This document shows, piece by piece, positions 1 to 11,159 of a DNA stretch of 64,000 bases (the first letter of the stretch is position 1; each line of letters starts with the position of its first letter). The notes under the pieces were generated by a model. The model was given only the letters and a program-made list of their open reading frames with translations, was not told where the DNA came from and did no database searches. The translations under genes were made by a program, and so were the position numbers. Source of the stretch: Ampelocalamus luodianensis (lineage: Eukaryota; Streptophyta; Magnoliopsida; Poales; Poaceae); assembly GCA_036346255.1 (NCBI GenBank), contig CM070625.1:37762520-37826519 (forward strand), written 5' to 3'.

Positions 1-2857
1 ATAATCAACTTGAAATCCACAACACACACTCTCATGTACTTCATCAAAAGGGTTCTATTAATGATCGTCATACTATTCGAAATCCACTAGTTCTATACAC
101 AAACATTGAGTAACTAAGGATCTAGCATAGAACACCAAACCCAATTTCCACCTCCAAGACTCCTATAAGTGTGTTTCAGTGTAACTGTTACAAAAAAAAT
201 CCTCAGATCCGGTGACTGAAATTCCCACAACCCGAACATAATTAGTCATTACTTCAACATGTAAACATATTCTCGACTAACTTATCTTTACAAAGATTCT
301 AACTCCTAGAGGGCTACTCACTAATGCCAAAACATTTTTGACAATAGCTCAACAATCCCTGCTATCTCATTAATTGCCATAACAATTGGATTACTTTGTT
401 GGTCTCCAAAATTCTCACCGCTATCGTTTACTTGACCACCACCAACCAATCACCACATTACACTTTAAGAGACCTTGCAACCAAAGTCGGTTAATCCTTT
501 CTCAAAAGGACAAAGCAAACATATACAAGATTTAACACACAAGGAAACGTTACTCTTCGCAGTGAGCACGAGACCAAGAGAAATAGTCAAATAGGTTTGA
601 TCTCAGAAAACAAAAGACGAGACCACAATTGTGGGCACATGTCCCACAAGAAGGGAGTTTCAAACCTCAATAAATCATAATAAAACATTGCTATTGAAAC
701 TCAAGAAACGCTTAAGCAGCAATGATATAAAAGTTGCAGATTACAATTCTGAACTCCAACCTCAAATACTTATGGTGCGCTTTTTTTCTTTTAACAAAGA
801 AAACCATTTCTTTGATTACAACTTCACTTTGCCAACTCAAAAAAAGGGCCTTTAAGATCGAATTACATGAATCACTCAAGAACCAAATAGAACTTTCCAA
901 CACGTCGCTTTGCTCAACAAATTTTAGCTACCACATAATTCATGAACTACCAATGGTCATGAATGCAAAACTCCAAACTTTTTATTTTAATCGGTATTAC
1001 GAAAGGAGATCAAATTACTTTCTTTCTAAAAGAATCGTCACTACCCACATCATCTCATACTCACAGTCTTACTAACCTCATCATTATATACTCTTAGCAT
1101 GAATCATCATAGTCTACTATCCCATCATAAACATTTCCAAAAGAACACAATGACTTATTTCAATTTTTTTTCAATAAGATTGATACAATCAACTTGTTCA
1201 AGAGAATATCGCATGCACAAACTACCTTATCGAAGTAAACCTCTTTTAACAAGGGCATGCTGCCCCCAAGTCATCCTCGCAAAACACAGATATATAGATT
1301 ACTTTTAATTTCCACCATTCGCCTGTAAGGAAAAGCTCAATACCAATTTAGTGCGCACTAATTCCAATCCAGAGGCTATCATAAACAATTGGTGATTATT
1401 CCATTATGGAAGAATTTATATTCCTTTCCCTATTTGCTTTCCCACTAACATTTAAGAAATCATCAAGTAGTCAGTTAAAGAAAAATTTCAAATTATTATC
1501 CACTAAGGCAACAGTCGAACACACCCTTAACTTTCCCTTACACAGTTGGATCAATCCATTGAGACTAAATAATCCAATAAGTTTAGCAACCTGAACAATT
1601 TAATGATCAACCATATCATCAAGGACATACTATTGTCCGATAATTCCACCATCATGTAAACATAGATCACATATCAAATCCCATCAGTTCATCTCATAGT
1701 GATGTTCAACACCAAATTTTAATACACAATAATTGCACCAAGCCTGTACGTATGATGATACGTTTTCATAAGAAATAACTCGAATATTAATATCCACTAA
1801 GATAATAATCGAACATCTTACGAACTTAACCATCCTAAATGGTTAGGTTAATCCATTGAGACTGTTTATCCATTTTACCCAAAAGTTTACCAATTTATCA
1901 CCCTTAGTGATCAAACTAATTCATCAATATCTCACACTTTTAATAGCTCTATTGCTTGCAATTAAGTATAGCCATACTCTTACTCACAGTTCATCAAGAA
2001 CTACTACAAAACACCATTAAATTAATCAACTTCCCTTTCAAAGACCTTAGTTAAGATTGATCATGCACACACTGAGACCCAACTTTGATAATCCATATCA
2101 TATCCATTACTTGCTTTGGTTATAACCTCTCACTTAACCATAACAAAACATCGCTAAAGAGTTTAACATTTTCTTTCATAAAAGAGAAGCATTCAACTTC
2201 AACACTCAAAATACCCAAAAGAGATACATTGAGTCAAAGTTTCCACATACTAAAGGACTTGTAAAAGGAAACTTCCACTATCAAAACATCAAGCGAATAA
2301 ATGGGTTGTGTTTTCCAATAAGAAAGACAAAACTCAATACAAAGGTCAATCTTAACAATTAACCAAGTTCACCAGCCACAAGAATAACTCAATAGTTGGG
2401 AAAACAATAATTGCTTTAAGGGACAAATTTAAGCCAATGGAAACACATGAACCTTTCTCAAAGCAACCAATGAACTAATAACCCAAGAGAAATTCATCAA
2501 CCATAATTGAACAAGAGTTGACCAAATTCAAATTCAAGGAAAAGAACAACTTTTCTAAAAATATTCACTATCAACGCCTGTACTAAGATATCCAAGGTAA
2601 CCACTTCACTATTCTCCTACCACGAACGGTGGTGTAACCTGGTAAAACTCAGGGCCACAACCACGACCTCAACCTCTCAACATTAACCATCATCACATAT
2701 AACCAAAATAATCAATTAATTAGCAATCATACTATACTCATATCAGCAATCATCAATATGATTTAACGGAAACGTAAATGCAATGCAATAACCCAATCCC
2801 ACCTACTGTGCATAGTGTGTCAAGATTAATAATTCCAGTACCACGGACCTATAGCCC
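1..2857 (-). mobile_element. Decayed AT-rich internal region of a minus-strand LTR element
   Basis: No reading frame here is long or recognisable. The plus strand is poor in G and rich in A and C, so the minus strand is poor in C, as expected for an old methylated element eroded by cytosine deamination on its sense strand. It adjoins a minus-strand primer-binding-site sequence and LTR stub at 2859-3089, which is the only reason for calling it an element interior. I could not recognise gag or pol. It could also be an unrelated repeat. Confidence 0.4.
1498..1893. repeat. Diverged direct repeat, two ~95-bp copies
   Basis: Copies at about 1498-1590 and 1794-1893 share CCACTAAG, then TCGAAC, then TTAATCCATTGAGACT (first copy TCAATCC...), then AAGTTTA(G/C)CAA, in the same order and spacing. 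They are clearly diverged. Origin unknown; probably an old internal duplication in the surrounding decayed element. Confidence 0.5.
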
Positions 2858-2858
2858 T

Positions 2859-2870
2859 CTCTGATACCAA
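2859..2870 (-). other. Primer-binding site, minus-strand element (tRNA-iMet type)
   Basis: The minus strand reads TTGGTATCAGAG, the usual plant LTR-retrotransposon primer site complementary to initiator methionine tRNA. It lies next to a sequence ending in ...TTTTACA, a normal LTR end, so the LTR is on the high-coordinate side. Confidence 0.65.
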
Positions 2871-2871
2871 C

Positions 2872-3089
2872 TGTAAAACCACAGCCCATCATGAGCCTAG
2901 AATGCTACTAAACTAACATTATAACAAGTTAAAACCAAGATACTTTACTAAATTTCGGCAGAACCTCCTTTGTATAGCTAACTATACCAGGGGTTCCAAC
3001 AAGTACAATTATCATAATTAAACAATCCAACATTCAGCATAATCAATAGGCATTCAAGATATGCTAAACAACTAAAGCATAATCTCAGG
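2872..3089 (-). mobile_element. LTR stub (3' end of a 5' LTR), minus strand
   Basis: Starts TGTAAAACC on the plus strand (LTR end ...GGTTTTACA on the sense strand), directly beside the primer site. It is cut by the family-1 LTR that begins at 3090; the rest of the LTR is not in the window. Confidence 0.5.
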
Positions 3090-4506
3090 TGTAACAGCCC
3101 CAATTTTATGAACAGTAATTAAAAGCTTTCTGAACAGTAACGAGGTACTGTTCATAGCATCACTGTTCATCTTTACAGATTGGGTAGTATGTTACAAATT
3201 AAAAACTTCTTTTCTAGCAAAAATCCAAAACCTATTTGAAGTTTCAAGGAAAATACAAGTTAATGTTTGCATTTTGACTGGGAAGTAATTTTATCAAAGC
3301 CTAGATAAATTATCTAGACCAAGAATAATTTTTGTTGATATTTAGAAATTATTTTGCTTTGGAGAAAAATATTTGGTTTTAAATAAACCTATTCAGCTAT
3401 GTTAATTATTTATATATTTTATAAAGTGAAACTGTGGTTTTAGAAATTTATTTGGGAAATATATCATCCCAGTAGCCTCCTGGCAAAATTTCATGATTTT
3501 ACAAATTTATTTGCTATTTTTAAAAGCCCAGTCAAACTTTTGAGTATTTGAATAGGGCTTGGTCAACTAATCTGGTCTGAACCCAAACCCTAGCACTGTA
3601 GCGACTCGAATCCATGAGGTTGGGTCCAACCGGTGCATTGTGGTTCGGCTCAGTCACGCTCGGGCGCGAGCCCAAACTCTTCGCGTGCTGTGAGCCGTTG
3701 ATCTCCAATCGAACGGGCGTGGTTGCGACGTCACGTGAGCTGTCCAGGTATGCGCCACAATCCCCACCGTTGGATCTAGATCAGACGATCAAAGGAGGTG
3801 TATGCATTCGGACGACTCCGGATCCCTTTTCGATCTCCACCGTCCATCTTAGATCCAACCGCGCAACCCTTTTTGATTTGAACATAAAGGTGCGCATCCA
3901 TCATGGTCCTTTGGATCTAAATCCCACGACGCTCCTTTTTGACCGCGCGCTTTTAGGGCCCAAATTCAATGGACCGTTGGATTTCAATCGTAGGGCCCAT
4001 ATTGTGTATGCATTCGGACCATCCGGCTATTCTCTCAATCCCGATCGTAGAAAATCAATCGGACGGTGCCGCGTCCTCGCGTTTAAAGGTGACGTGTATC
4101 CTTTGAGCTGGATCGTTGGATTTCAATCCAACGCCCCTATTTGAATGTGAACCCCCGAAATCCCGTAGAGCCCCTTTTAATCTCTATCCTTCATTTGAGA
4201 TTGCACGACCCATATTAAATGGTGCCGATTATTTTTCCTTAATGCCTATTTCCATCGCAGCCGTCCATCTCTGATCGAATGGTCGACGATTCTTGGAGCT
4301 TTTAGAGGCGCGCGGGACTGTGGCTGACAAAGGGACCCACATGTCAGATGTTTGCCTCTCATCCTCCTTGCCTCTACGCGCAGCCATTTCTGTAAACAGA
4401 GGAGAGGAGTTATCCAAGAATCATGCAACTATTTTTTGGATATTTAGCCCTAAGTGGACACCTCATCAACTCTAGACCTTTCCACTTTGCCCTGTAGCTC
4501 AGTCTC

Positions 4507-4516
4507 TATATATAAA
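4507..4516 (+). promoter_or_regulatory. TATA box of LTR1
   Basis: TATATATAAA preceding CCCTAGC. The same context is at 26251 (LTR2) and 60541 (LTR3), so it is conserved in the family and is the likely transcription start region. Confidence 0.75.
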
Positions 4517-5470
4517 CCCTAGCTTTTGAGCTGCTGCCATTGTTGACCACTGGAGCTTTTCACCCTCCATTTTTGTACAGTGGAGTTTCTTGTTCTTTCA
4601 ACTTGCTTATCCATCTTAAACACTGGTTTCGCCTCGTAATGAAGATTTGACATCTTTTGTAGGTTAAACGAGTTTATTTCTGATTGATCAAAATCGGTTT
4701 GTAACCTTTGGTGTCTTTCTTATCACAGTAAGCTAAAACCTTAGTTTTGTCATCTTGAGCACCTTAAGGACCTTAGAAGCTCATATGTATCATTCACTTG
4801 TACATCCGTAGCTCAACTTTATTTAAACGAAAAGTTCTTTGTTATAACTTTTAGGTCTTTAATATCGTTTTCAAGAACTAGGGTTTCTCCGTCGACTTAT
4901 CATTCTGGGTAGGTCTTAACTGAACCCTAGTAGCATAACAAGTTATTCTTTTGATCCTTCTTATCATCTACTTAACTTTGTAGCAGAGATTTATCTCTGT
5001 CCTCTGTTGTCGGTTCAACCGACAACATTGGTTTTTCTTTAGCTTTTGTAATCTGACCGATTAGGGTTAGATTAGGTTAGTCCGGTGTTAATTACCCTAA
5101 AAAGATCAGGCTAAGCTTCATTTCAGAATCTTTGCTTGACCTATTTTCCTTAAACCCGAAACCTAAAGTCTATCCTGTTTCTGTATTTTCAAAATCTGAA
5201 AACTGAAGCTTTGACCTAAACTCTAGTTTCTGTTATTTGAAAGCAGTAAGTGATATTATGGGTTATTATTTTATTATTAGGGTAGGTATAGCTTAAGCAT
5301 ACTGTTAAACATGCATTTCTATATTGATCATACATTTTTCTTTCATTCTGTACTTGCTATCAATTTTGTGTTCATTGGATTTTATTGTCTCTTTTTAGAA
5401 TCTGGTTCTTCTGAAGTCTTTGAAACTATTTCTGAGCAACCAGAGCCTGCAACAGAAGTTTATTATTATC

Positions 5471-5479
5471 AAGGCAAGC
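5471..5479 (+). promoter_or_regulatory. Putative GC-type 5' splice site in LTR1 leader
   Basis: AAG|GCAAGC, followed about 20 bases on by CATATTGATCCC. The same pair recurs at the matching place in most other gypsy LTRs of the window (27193, 38880, 44594, 50593 on plus; 30537, 34854, 46624, 54053, 55722 on minus). GC-AG introns use AG|GCAAGT as their donor consensus. Function is inferred from position and conservation only. Confidence 0.45.
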
Positions 5480-6778
5480 ATCCTCTTTGCACCATATTGA
5501 TCCCCAAAGTTTCACACAATAGATTTTCCAAATACAGTGATAACTGTTGCATGCTACTTTTCTGAAAAATACAATTGTGTTCTGTAGTAGTTAGTTATAA
5601 CCTAATATGGTGGATTACCTTAATTCTAATCATACATTCAAACCTAGGGTAGTCTTGTATACTATAACCTTTAGTTTGAGTTGGCTTAGGCATGCGAATT
5701 AGAGAACTTTAGAGTTTGACAAGATTATCTTGTCAAACATAGGAACCACAAAGAATTTATGTTATTTTGAACTCTTTGTCCAGTTTACTTATACGTAAAT
5801 GAATTTTACATTTAACTTGATCTGGACAAGAGGAAGCTAGTGGTGGTGCCTTCGCACACGAGATTGGGAATTATGGTGGACTTATGCGGACCAATTAAGG
5901 ATCAACTCGATTTATTCAATTCAAGCTCCCCACGTACTTCCACGCGCAGTGTTATGGGCGCTGTTTGGTTAAGTAAAGGGCTAAGGCTATTGAGTTGGAA
6001 ACAGAGAGTAAGGATATGTGTATTGGTCTTGTATGGCATAGATGCTCTGGTCTTATGACTGCGTTTTATGCCATGTGAGTTTTATATCAATATCAAGATG
6101 TTCTTAGAAGGGTGAGGCGTATATGTGTTCCATCGCATGTACGTACCTTAAAGATGCCGATTGCAATCTAATATGGGTAGTGAGCCCAGTTCGCATTTCT
6201 TTATGTTTGGGTCGGCATTCCTGACGCAACATGTGTGCCCCGGTTAAGCAGATGCTATCAGTCGTTGTTTAAGCGAGATCAGTTCACACATGGGTATCCA
6301 ACTCAATAGTGTTAACTTGTTGAAAAATGCCAAATCTTAGTTTCCCCGGTCGGCATACCAAAGGAAGTATGTCATCATTCGGGCGTTCAAGGCAACGGTG
6401 ACTAAGTCGTGTGGGTAAAGATGTACACCTGCGCAGGTATCAAACTGCTCGAATAGCCATGTCCACGGTCATGGACAATGACTTGAGTTGATGTCACCTG
6501 TATAGAGTTTTGATTTAAAAATCTGGTTTTGATTTCTGGTTCAGCATGAGGGAATTCATGCATTGTATTGTTTACTTTTATTCTCATTTACTTACTGTTT
6601 TAATTCAGTTTGTTTCATTAAATTGCTTTATCAAAACTTAGCAATTGTAGGTTAAGGTGTCTTGCTTACGCAAAGTTAACCACTAAGCCTTCTGTTGCAA
6701 CCTTATGCATGTATAAATTCTTCTCCTTTGTATAGGTTCTAATACACACTTTCTTTTATTAGTTTGTGTAAGTCTTGC

Positions 6779-6797
6779 TGAGTACCCTCCGTACTCA
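6779..6797 (+). other. Conserved LTR hairpin (LTR1)
   Basis: Seven-base stem TGAGTAC/GTACTCA with a five-base loop CCTCC, preceded by TCTTGC. Equivalent hairpins with changed but still pairing stems occur in the other gypsy LTRs of the window. It is transcribed if the start is near the TATA box; a role in RNA dimerisation, packaging or 3' end formation is possible but unproven. Confidence 0.65.
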
Positions 6798-7285
6798 AGG
6801 TGCTATAACCTATTGTTGCAGGTGAGGATAGTTACCTTTATGAAGTGCCCGTTAGCGTCGATCAGGGTGACGCTAACGAGTCAAGCTATTTCTTTCCTCC
6901 ACGCAATCGCCTGCGGGTGGATGGGGCCATTGGTGGATTTTGCAGTTTTATTTTGCTTCCGCTGTTAGTCTCTTGTAGTGACCAAGTCACTGGATATTGT
7001 AGTACTAATCCAAAACTTTGTAAACTTTTGTTCAATTATGTAAATGTATGACTTGTATGTGTATGATGCAATGTTGTTGAAGGATATATGTGCAATGGTC
7101 GCTGATCCTGGGAACCATTGTGAGACATATATCCGGGAAGCCTGAATATTGGATCTATTACTTATTAAACTTATGCTTTTAGCATGATCCTTACGAAAGG
7201 GGCAGCACTGTTCCTTGATTAAGAATTGTGTTACAGTATAATTTTAATCAGTTACATTTTCAATATTCCGGGGCGTCCACAGCGT

Positions 7286-7297
7286 TGGTATCAGAGC
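7286..7297 (+). other. Primer-binding site of the family-1 element
   Basis: TGGTATCAGAGC four bases after the LTR end: the standard site complementary to the 3' end of initiator methionine tRNA. Confidence 0.9.
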
Positions 7298-7474
7298 ATA
7301 CGTTGCCTGTAGGTTAGAAATAGCTTGGTCGAAGTCATTAGAGAGTCTTCTGATAAATTATTTTCAAGTTAGTAATATAATTCCGAAAGTTTAAGTATGA
7401 CATCTTTTATTTCTTACCTTCCCTAGATCAATTTTTGTCCCAACTTTCTGTTGGTTTTTCAAGAGTAAATTGTT

Positions 7475-7499
7475 TCCTTATCTTGTCTTTTGTCTATAG
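7475..7499 (+). promoter_or_regulatory. Putative 3' splice site before the extra ORF
   Basis: A pyrimidine-rich run ending TTTTGTCTATAG lies directly before the ATG at 7500. The second copy has the same arrangement before 34045. It is a plausible acceptor for the GC-type donor at 5471; splicing has not been shown. Confidence 0.4.
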
Positions 7500-8333
7500 A
7501 TGAGCGGGTGGTATTTGGTCAAGGAAACCCGAGCTGAAGATGTGGATGGATTCCCGGCTTTGCTGCGAGACATGATGTAGCGAGCCAACTTCACCTACCA
7601 GCCGGAGTACGCCATCTATCGCCGAGATCGAGGACCAGGGATGGAGGAGTACCGCGCCATCCTCAACGTTATTGCTCGGCAAGTGGCGGGCAGTATCCCA
7701 TACTGTGTCTAAGCACTTGCCACTTCTGAGTCTATGGCGGTTCAGGAAGCTGCTAGTAGGATGATGAGTCTTCTTCGTTATGATTTGACGGAATTGTCTC
7801 AAACCCCTATGATCACTTCCCGAAGCAAGGTCCTACTGCAGAAGTGAGCATGTTCGATGAGATACAGTTTGGGGAGGACCCTCAGGTGCGACAGTTGGCG
7901 AGGGTGGTCCGCATCATGGACCAGATCCATCGCTGCCTTGTGAGGGAGTTGTGGGAAACTCGGCATCGTCTTAACGAGGCCCATGAGTACCTGCTAATTG
8001 GAGTCAACATGAATCGCGTCCCTCGTAACGTGCTTTATGGTGACAACGAGATCTCCCCTGCTGCTGCTGCACCACCACTTTACCGACTTCCAGATGTACC
8101 CGCGTGTGTTCCTGTTTATGGGCTAGTCGTCAAGCCGGATGATGCGGGTTTTCTCGCACTCTACTGACACCTCACGGAGGTCATCGCCACTTCTGGGTTC
8201 TCCGAGGCGTCTCATTAGCCCTTTGGATCCTATTGACACGGGTTCCCCTGGAGCTCATCTTCTTAATGAGTTTTCGGTGAACTTTAACCGTGACCTTTAC
8301 GCTAGCACCTCGACGATGAACCCTCGTGGATAG
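7500..8333 (+). pseudogene. Extra ORF between PBS and gag, family 1 (broken copy)
   Basis: Begins MSGWYLVKETRAEDVDG. Function unknown; I recognise no domain. It lies between the primer-binding site and gag, where chromoviruses normally have only leader sequence. Compared with the copy at 34045 it has TGG to TAG at 7578-7580, CAA to TAA at 7710-7712, and a one-base loss in the A/C run near 7800-7807. After that the frame continues from 7844 to about 8140, and a further shift leads to a Ser/Pro-rich tail ending at a stop at 8331-8333, so the ancestral protein was roughly 275 residues. Both nonsense changes fit cytosine deamination. From memory, short uncharacterised ORFs upstream of gag occur in some grass gypsy elements; I cannot confirm that this is one of those families. 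Confidence 0.65.
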
Positions 8334-8636
8334 GTGTTCTCTTGTTTAGTAGTTGCCCTTAAATAAATGCATGTAATAGGGCAGTGGTATTTTGTAAAGG
8401 ATATGTAAGTCAGACTTTTGGTTTGTATTATGACTGTGATGGCCGACTATTATATGAGGCTGGGACCGAACTTCTTTTTGCTGTATATATGAAGTTTATG
8501 GTTTTGGTGTTAATCTGAATGCATGGCATAACATAATGCATTATAAGTGTGGTATTGGTTTCTTTCCTAATTTTTACCTTGTTTGTGTTTGCCGAGTATA
8601 TCCTTGTTATGTTGTTGACCATGGTGTGGTAACAGG
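8334..8636 (+). other. Spacer between extra ORF and gag, intron-like
   Basis: AT-rich, no coding signal. It ends GTGTGGTAACAG|G immediately before the gag ATG at 8637, an acceptor-like sequence. This would allow gag to be made from a message that skips the extra ORF. Inference only. Confidence 0.35.
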
Positions 8637-9720
8637 ATGACATGACCTACTACTCGTGCGCAGACACAACAAGGGAAGAGCATCTCAACCCCAGTGCCTC
8701 ACTCTCAAGGAGGGTAGGCTGAACCTTCTGGTTCCCATGGTCCGCAAGGTGGTCCCCAGGAAGAGGAGCTCCCTCCACCACCTTCCATGGCCGATGTGCT
8801 CATGCAAATTGAGCGCAATCGAATGGATCAGACACGCAATTTGGAGCAAATTGCGCGCAATATTTCTTCCACTACTACCCCAGCCGTCAGAGCAGGAGGT
8901 CATCATGTGCAGGGGAGTCTTGCTGAATTTCACGGACTAACCCGCAGGTGTTCTCCGGCTCTCAAGATCCCATGGAAGGCGGGATCGGCTTGAACCATTG
9001 AGAAGAAGGCGCTAATTGCTCAATGTTCCGAGAGGAGAAGGTCCTTTTGCCGCTTATCACCGGATGGGGCGGCTAGTATTTGGTGGGATAATCTTCTCGC
9101 CATTCACTCGCTGACACGTCCCTACTTGGGATGAGTTCATGGAGGTCTTTCGTGAAGCTCATATTCTGAAGGGTCATGATGATCAAACAACGAATTTCGC
9201 TCTCAAGCAAGGGCGAAGTCCGTGGATCGAGTATCTGCACGATTCAATTTCCTTGCGGATATGCTCTCGATGATGTTTCGATTGACCTTCGTCGGAATCG
9301 CTTCTTGAATGGACTGTCAAGAATTGCGGATGGTCGTAGCTTTGCATGACTTGAAAATTTTCTCATCTTGTCAACAAAGCTATTGTGGCGAGAGCAAGAG
9401 TAAGGCTTTGGAGGAGTCACGCAAGTGACAGAGGACTTCGATTTGTTCCAAGTGGCGATTCGCCAGACCTCGCATGTGGTTGCCTAGACCTCCGCGAGCC
9501 CTACTCCATTTTCACCGAGGCCGCGATATTTGCACCTCGTCCGTCTTCTTCCACCAATCGGCCAAGTCCTAATGGAAATCGCCACTGTTGTAGTCAATGT
9601 TAGGCGAGAGTGATTTGCTTATCATTGTGGCGTCGGTCATTTCGCTAACGGTGTTATGCGAAGGCGCGTGGGATACCACCTATTCACCTTCTTGATTCGC
9701 GATCGTCCGCACCACCTTCC
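8637..9720 (+). pseudogene. gag: Family-1 gag, multiply frameshifted
   Basis: Capsid/nucleocapsid protein of a Ty3/gypsy chromovirus. Starts with a Gln/Pro-rich N-terminus (8637-8930, including MADVLMQIERNRMDQTRN), then the retrotransposon gag core in shifting frames: a WWDN-type motif near 9078, a LKQGR motif near 9205 and an EYLH motif near 9228. A CCHC zinc-knuckle remnant (CYHCG...GHFAN) is near 9612-9650 with its last Cys displaced. Every 100-200 bases the frame changes. Part of this may be sequence error, since the same kind of breakage appears in the nested element. It is followed by protease remnants and interrupted at 10003. Confidence 0.75.
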
Positions 9721-9799
9721 TCGACGGTGGTCAATCGACCAAACTCCACTCGAGGTCATGTGAATCGACACGGCAAGAAGCGATGGACACTCCGAGTTG

Positions 9800-10002
9800 T
9801 CCTTGGTATGCTCCTAGTTAATTTCAGCCTTTACTACTGCTTTATTTGATTACGGAGCATCCCATTCATTTGTTAGTAGGTCGTTTGTTTGCTCAACATC
9901 GATTGGTTGTGCATCCACTTTATCCACCCCATATCATCCACTCACCGATAAGCCTTTATGACCGATCAAGTCTGTCGTAATGTCAATATAAATATTGAAG
10001 GG
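9800..10002 (+). pseudogene. Family-1 aspartic protease remnant
   Basis: Near 9842 the frame reads LFDYGASHSFV, matching the retropepsin active-site region, which in the nested element reads LFDSGASHSFV. The catalytic-loop Ser is replaced by Tyr, so this copy should be inactive if the base is right. The frame stops after about 50 residues, and the family-2 element begins at 10003. The RT and RNase H that should follow are absent everywhere in this element. Confidence 0.7.
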
Positions 10003-11152
10003 TGTAACATCCCAAATTCTGTATTTGTGTTTCAAGTGTAAGAAAATGAGTAGAATTTAAAACTTTTTCTTACATCATGTATTTCCTGTGTGTACTAAAC
10101 AATTATTGTACAAGAGTATGGAAATATAAAGTCACAATTCTTTTGATCCAAATCTTGATCCTTTAAAAACAATCTTGTCGAATGTTTTGATCATCTCCTG
10201 GAAATATTTTTCCTAAGTTTTTGGGATGGTTTGTGGCCCCTCTGAAACATTTTACAATTTTTGGAAATTGTTTGAATAGTTTTAAGGGCCAGTCAAACTT
10301 GTTTGACTTGTAGTCAAACCCTAGCCTAGCACACTGTATGATTTTTGGAGAAAAATGCTCAGCATAAAAACCTCTGGAAACTGTACACAAGTTCCATCTC
10401 TAGGTTAGCAAGCTACTGTCACAATTTCGTAAAACTTGGAGCCAATTTGCTATCTCTAAGAGTCCCTTCAAGATCTCAGTTCAAACTAAACCTTAAGCCC
10501 TGGTCCGAGTCAGACTTAGACTCAGACTTTCAGGTCTCAGTCGCACTGAGCCTCTCTTAGCCATGTCGGGCTCGGGCGATTGGCCACGTGTGGTCTGGAC
10601 CGTTGGATTTCAATCCGACGATCAAAGACATCCCACCCGCACGACCTCCTCCTGTTCTCTTTGCAAAGACAACCCTCGAGGACCTCCCCTAGGACCTCCT
10701 TTGCACCTTTGCAAAGACCACCTAGGCGACCTCCTCGACCCTCCACGACCACCCCTAGCACTTGGGTGATCGTGGGTCATCCATCTTGAGATCTCGTGGC
10801 TCGGACCTCCCTAAGTGTTAGGACCTCTAACACATAGTTCTAAATCGAGCCCTTAGATTTCAATCCAACGACTCACGACCTCCTAGTGGAGCTCGATCTT
10901 TGATTTAGCCGTTGAATTCTTTGATCAGTCCTCCCTAGTTCTCTCAGCTGGTGGGGCTTGTCATTATCAATTTTGTGCATGGCGGAGAGAAGCGGTGCCT
11001 GTCAACTCTAGGGTGACAATCGGCTATGTGTCGCCAACATTAAATGTTTGGCGTCCCTTTTTGCTCAAAAGTCTCTCGACAACCTACTCCCATCATTTCG
11101 AGGTGCCCTAGATCGGTGCACATGAGTGGCGGAGGTTCCTTTTGCAAATGGC

Positions 11153-11159
11153 TATAAGA
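11153..11159 (+). promoter_or_regulatory. TATA box of the family-2 5' LTR
   Basis: TATAAGA in the context GGCTATAAGAGGAACCCTAGC. The same context is repeated in the 3' LTR at 21303. Confidence 0.65.

Larger units (their letters stand above)
3090..7281 (+). mobile_element. LTR1: 5' LTR of family-1 Tekay-like gypsy element
   Basis: Starts TGTAACAGCCCC, ends GCGTCCACA, 4192 bp, followed four bases later by a primer-binding site. Two more copies lie at 24858-33826 and 58833-63906. In order: GC-rich promoter region with CGTTGGAT/ATCCAACG palindromes (for example 4114-4133), TATA box at 4507, AAG|GCAAGC donor-like site at 5471, conserved TTCGAA-type block at 6415-6478 (here CTCGAATAG), hairpin 6779-6797, end. 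Long open frames in it (for example 3614-4144) are not shared intact with the other copies and are not called genes. The left flank TCAGG has no visible partner because the element's far end is rearranged. Confidence 0.9.

Noticed and set aside
3614..4144. 176-codon open frame in LTR1
   Set aside because: Lies in the palindrome-rich U3 promoter; the LTR2 equivalent (25380-25808) is shifted and LTR3 does not keep it. No domain seen.
7286..7297. TGGTATCAGAGC sequences (also 33831, reverse near 2859) as parts of tRNA genes
   Set aside because: Only the tRNA 3'-end complement is present, directly after an LTR end: primer-binding sites, not tRNA genes.
10537..10789. Overlapping 68-74-codon frames in the family-2 5' LTR
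   Set aside because: CCTCC-rich U3 sequence; the 3' LTR has different breaks at the same place.
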